From Dysgonamonadaceae bacterium (lineage in GTDB: Bacteria; Bacteroidota; Bacteroidia; Bacteroidales; Azobacteroidaceae), in NCBI GenBank assembly GCA_031284225.1, contig JAITAH010000088.1, positions 1 through 8,829 on the forward strand: a stretch of 8,829 nt of DNA. Reading direction: 5' to 3'. Below the pieces are notes generated by a model. That model did not search any database. It saw only the letters and a list, made by a program, of their open reading frames with translations, and had not been told where the DNA came from. Positions 7,836-8,829 of this stretch are shown here, piece by piece; within the stretch, counting starts at the first letter, position 1, and each line of letters starts with the position of its first letter. A program made the position numbers and the translations under genes.

Positions 7836-8087
7836 TTAATGTTTATGATCATGTCCATGTTCGTGGTCGCCGTGGTCGTGTTTGGGCGAATCGACTTTGA
7901 GCGTAACGCTGTCCGCCTCCACTTTGAAACTTTCCTGCTTTGGCGCAGGTTGCTCTGTCGCATGATTTTCATGCACTGAACCGTCCCCGTGCGTATGCGT
8001 GTTCTGTTTATTTGTGGAACGACCACCGCAAGAGCTTAAACCCAATAAGAGGACTGAAAAAACTATACTAAAATTTTTTGACTTCAT
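7836..8087 (-). CDS. Small His-rich lipoprotein, putative metal-binding protein of the efflux operon
   Basis: The protein is 83 aa. A signal peptide MKSKNFSIVFSVLLLGLSSC ends in a lipobox with lipid-acceptor C20, so it is probably anchored to the outer or inner membrane. The mature part has two His/Asp clusters: HTHGDGSVHENH near residues 31-42 and a C-terminal tail of H-D/H-G/H-E pairs over the last 15 residues, 11 histidines in total. Between them is a neutral segment ending VTLKVDSPK. There is no Met-rich motif. I do not recognise a named family. The first position in the operon, 12 nt ahead of the adaptor gene, and the His content suggest that it buffers or captures a divalent metal such as Zn, Ni or Co in the periplasm and passes it to the pump; this is inference. 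The coding call is well supported by the signal peptide, lipobox and spacing. Confidence 0.85.
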   Translation of the reverse strand: MKSKNFSIVFSVLLLGLSSCGGRSTNKQNTHTHGDGSVHENHATEQPAPKQESFKVEADSVTLKVDSPKHDHGDHEHGHDHKH

Positions 8088-8122
8088 TTTACCGATTTTT
8101 ATTTGATTGAAAAATATAAATA

Positions 8123-8156
8123 CAAACTGTGCGCATAAGTTTATATGCGCAGCAAA
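8123..8156 (-). promoter_or_regulatory. Candidate operon promoter with a 20-bp dyad in its spacer
   Basis: On the minus strand TTTG (8153-8156) is followed after 22 nt by ACAGTTTG (8123-8130), which resembles the -7 TAnnTTTG element but lacks its TA. The spacer is filled by a dyad with perfect 7-bp arms, GCGCATA (8131-8137) and TATGCGC (8144-8150); one further T/A pair extends it outwards at 8130/8151. A dyad inside a slightly long spacer recalls MerR-family metal-responsive promoters, but no regulator gene is in the window. The predicted leader before ATG 8087 is about 28 nt. The weak -7 box keeps confidence low. Confidence 0.35.
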
Positions 8157-8159
8157 ATG

Positions 8160-8179
8160 GTTACATCAACAGTAACTGT
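8160..8179. repeat. Overlapping short dyads upstream of the efflux operon
   Basis: Two overlapping inverted repeats sit just after the DUF6769-like gene: GTTAC-N7-GTAAC (8160-8176) and the palindrome ACAGTAACTGT (8169-8179). They are upstream (minus-strand sense) of the candidate operon promoter and next to an A/T homopolymer at 8180-8186. They could be a regulator site, but they are short enough to arise by chance. Confidence 0.3.
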
Positions 8180-8186
8180 AAAAAAA

Positions 8187-8630
8187 TCAGTAAACGGGAG
8201 GCGCTCTCAATCCAAGCGATTGAGAGATATATTCGGTAAGACAGGATATTAAATATGGCTTTTGTCTGAACGGCAAGCCATAATCTGTTATTTTGGGAAT
8301 AGAATAAGTCGTGTGCAAAACAAAAAGACAGAAAAACGGGGCAAAATCGTTATCCATGAATCGGAAAGCTCGCTCGTCATTACTTGCTTTCACATAAACT
8401 TTTCGTAGCAAGCAATCTTCGGCCATATTATGCCTGTGCGAATTACCATCATGCTTTACAGGCTGCTCCGTATCATGGTGGTGATGATCATGTCCCGCAT
8501 CGTCGTGTTCGTGGTGTGTCGTTGCATGAGCAACAGGCATCCCGTTATGGTGGTGGTGGGGAATAGCAGAATGAGCCAATATAATTATATTGGCGAGCAA
8601 CAAAAATGATATGCCGAATGCTCTTTTCAT
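8187..8630 (-). CDS. Secreted His-rich protein, DUF6769-like
   Basis: The protein is 147 aa with an N-terminal hydrophobic export segment (MKRAFGISFLLLANIIILAH) directly followed by IPHHHHNGM. Residues 25-67 contain 16 histidines, in blocks HHHH (25-28), HHEH (39-42), HDHHHH (47-52) and HRH (65-67), mixed with Asp and Glu. This is followed by an EDCL motif, a segment with aromatic residues (FAPFFCLFVLHTTYS), and a conserved-looking C-terminus GLRAPPVY. The start, the HHHH block, the EDCL box and the GLRAPP end recall the Bacteroidota DUF6769 family, recalled from memory rather than searched. Its function is unknown; a periplasmic or surface metal-binding role (Zn/Ni/Co type) is inferred from composition and from its position 99 nt ahead of the efflux operon on the same strand. 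It has its own promoter at 8650-8681 and no strong terminator behind it, so read-through into the operon is possible. Confidence 0.85.
   Translation of the reverse strand: MKRAFGISFLLLANIIILAHSAIPHHHHNGMPVAHATTHHEHDDAGHDHHHHDTEQPVKHDGNSHRHNMAEDCLLRKVYVKASNDERAFRFMDNDFAPFFCLFVLHTTYSIPKITDYGLPFRQKPYLISCLTEYISQSLGLRAPPVY
8204..8226 (-). repeat. Perfect 9-bp hairpin at the 3' end of the DUF6769-like gene
   Basis: CTCTCAATC (8204-8212) and GATTGAGAG (8218-8226) are perfect reverse complements around a 5-nt loop. The hairpin overlaps the last codons of the His-rich gene. In minus-strand RNA a run of seven U (8181-8187) begins about 16 nt after the stem, overlapping the TGA stop. The gap is too long for a standard intrinsic terminator, so it may be a weak terminator, an mRNA-stabilising hairpin that separates the His-rich gene from the operon, or a consequence of coding sequence. 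Confidence 0.45.
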
Positions 8631-8649
8631 TCTGAAATTATTTCGGGTG

Positions 8650-8681
8650 CAAAAGTAGATGAAATTTCTGCGATTTCCAAG
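8650..8681 (-). promoter_or_regulatory. Bacteroidota-type promoter for the DUF6769-like gene
   Basis: The minus strand has TACTTTTG (8650-8657), a perfect TAnnTTTG -7 element, 19 nt before ATG 8630. A CTTG (8678-8681, one mismatch to TTTG) lies 20 nt further upstream, the standard spacing. The predicted leader is only about 12 nt. Confidence 0.6.
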
Positions 8682-8772
8682 CGCGCACGAAATGAAAAAA
8701 GTTTTTTTACACGGATTTTGGTACGGGATATACTTGATAAATAATCACTTGCAGTATATTTTTAGCACATTA

Positions 8773-8792
8773 GTTACCACACGTGGCGTAAC
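8773..8792. repeat. 20-bp imperfect palindrome GTTAC-(N2)-CACGTG-(N2)-GTAAC
   Basis: The arms GTTAC (8773-8777) and GTAAC (8788-8792) are symmetric about a central CACGTG (8780-8785); 16 of 20 positions are palindromic. It lies 25 nt before the possible plus-strand start at 8818 and about 90 nt upstream of the minus-strand DUF6769-like promoter, so it could be an operator for a divergent gene. The same arms recur with a 7-nt spacer at 8160-8176. Confidence 0.4.
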
Positions 8793-8817
8793 ATTTTAAT
8801 TTTCAACGAACAGTAAA

Positions 8818-8829
8818 ATGTCGGGCAAA
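8818..8829 (+). CDS. Possible start of a plus-strand gene cut by the window edge
   Basis: Only four codons are visible (ATG TCG GGC AAA, M-S-G-K), preceded by an A-rich leader CAACGAACAGTAAA typical of Bacteroidota starts. A TATATTTT sequence at 8755-8762 could be a weak -7 box, and the GTTAC/CACGTG palindrome lies between. Nothing can be said about the product; the call rests on position and leader composition alone. Confidence 0.25.

Noticed and set aside
6840..7979. Long plus-strand open frame (379 codons) opposite the adaptor and His-rich lipoprotein genes
   Set aside because: It is antisense to two well-supported genes, spans their intergenic gap, and its translation shows no domain or export signal; it is a codon-usage shadow.

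Overview
The window looks like Bacteroidota (Bacteroidales-type) DNA. Three signs point there. The start-proximal promoters match the TTTG / TAnnTTTG pattern of that phylum. Starts mostly lack Shine-Dalgarno sequences. The gene families (RteC-domain protein, AlbA_2/divergent-AAA protein, His-rich MKRA...LLLANIIILAH protein ending in GLRAPP) are typical of Bacteroides/Parabacteroides genomes and their integrative elements. All confidently called genes lie on the minus strand, so the window reads right to left. No rRNA, tRNA, CRISPR array or transposase was seen.

Right part (8829 to about 8190): a short non-coding stretch with a possible start of a plus-strand gene at the edge, then a 147-aa secreted His-rich protein (DUF6769-like) behind a good Bacteroidota promoter.

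Centre (8087 to 1166): a compact metal-efflux operon. The order is a small His-rich lipoprotein, a CzcB/CusB-type lipoprotein adaptor with an extra N-terminal domain and a His-containing tail, a CzcA/CusA-type RND pump, a CzcC/TolC-type outer-membrane channel (4-nt overlap with the pump), and an EamA/DMT permease 7 nt further on. The three Cu/Ag-binding methionines of E. coli CusA appear to be replaced by Ser, Glu and His. With the His-rich (not Met-rich) accessory proteins, this favours a divalent cation such as Zn, Co, Ni or Cd as substrate (inference). A 20-bp dyad upstream of the first gene may be the metal-responsive operator. A hairpin with a U-rich tail at 1067-1106 closes the operon.

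Left part (1035 to 1): an RteC-domain gene split between two frames exactly at an A AAA AAG slippery heptamer, then the start of an AlbA_2/Schlafen-type putative ATP- or nucleic-acid-binding protein with its own promoter, running off the left edge. These two suggest that the metal operon lies in or next to a conjugative or mobilizable element.

How the system probably works: the two His-rich exported proteins bind metal at the cell surface or in the periplasm, the adaptor-pump-channel complex expels it across both membranes, and the EamA permease adds an inner-membrane step of unknown substrate.
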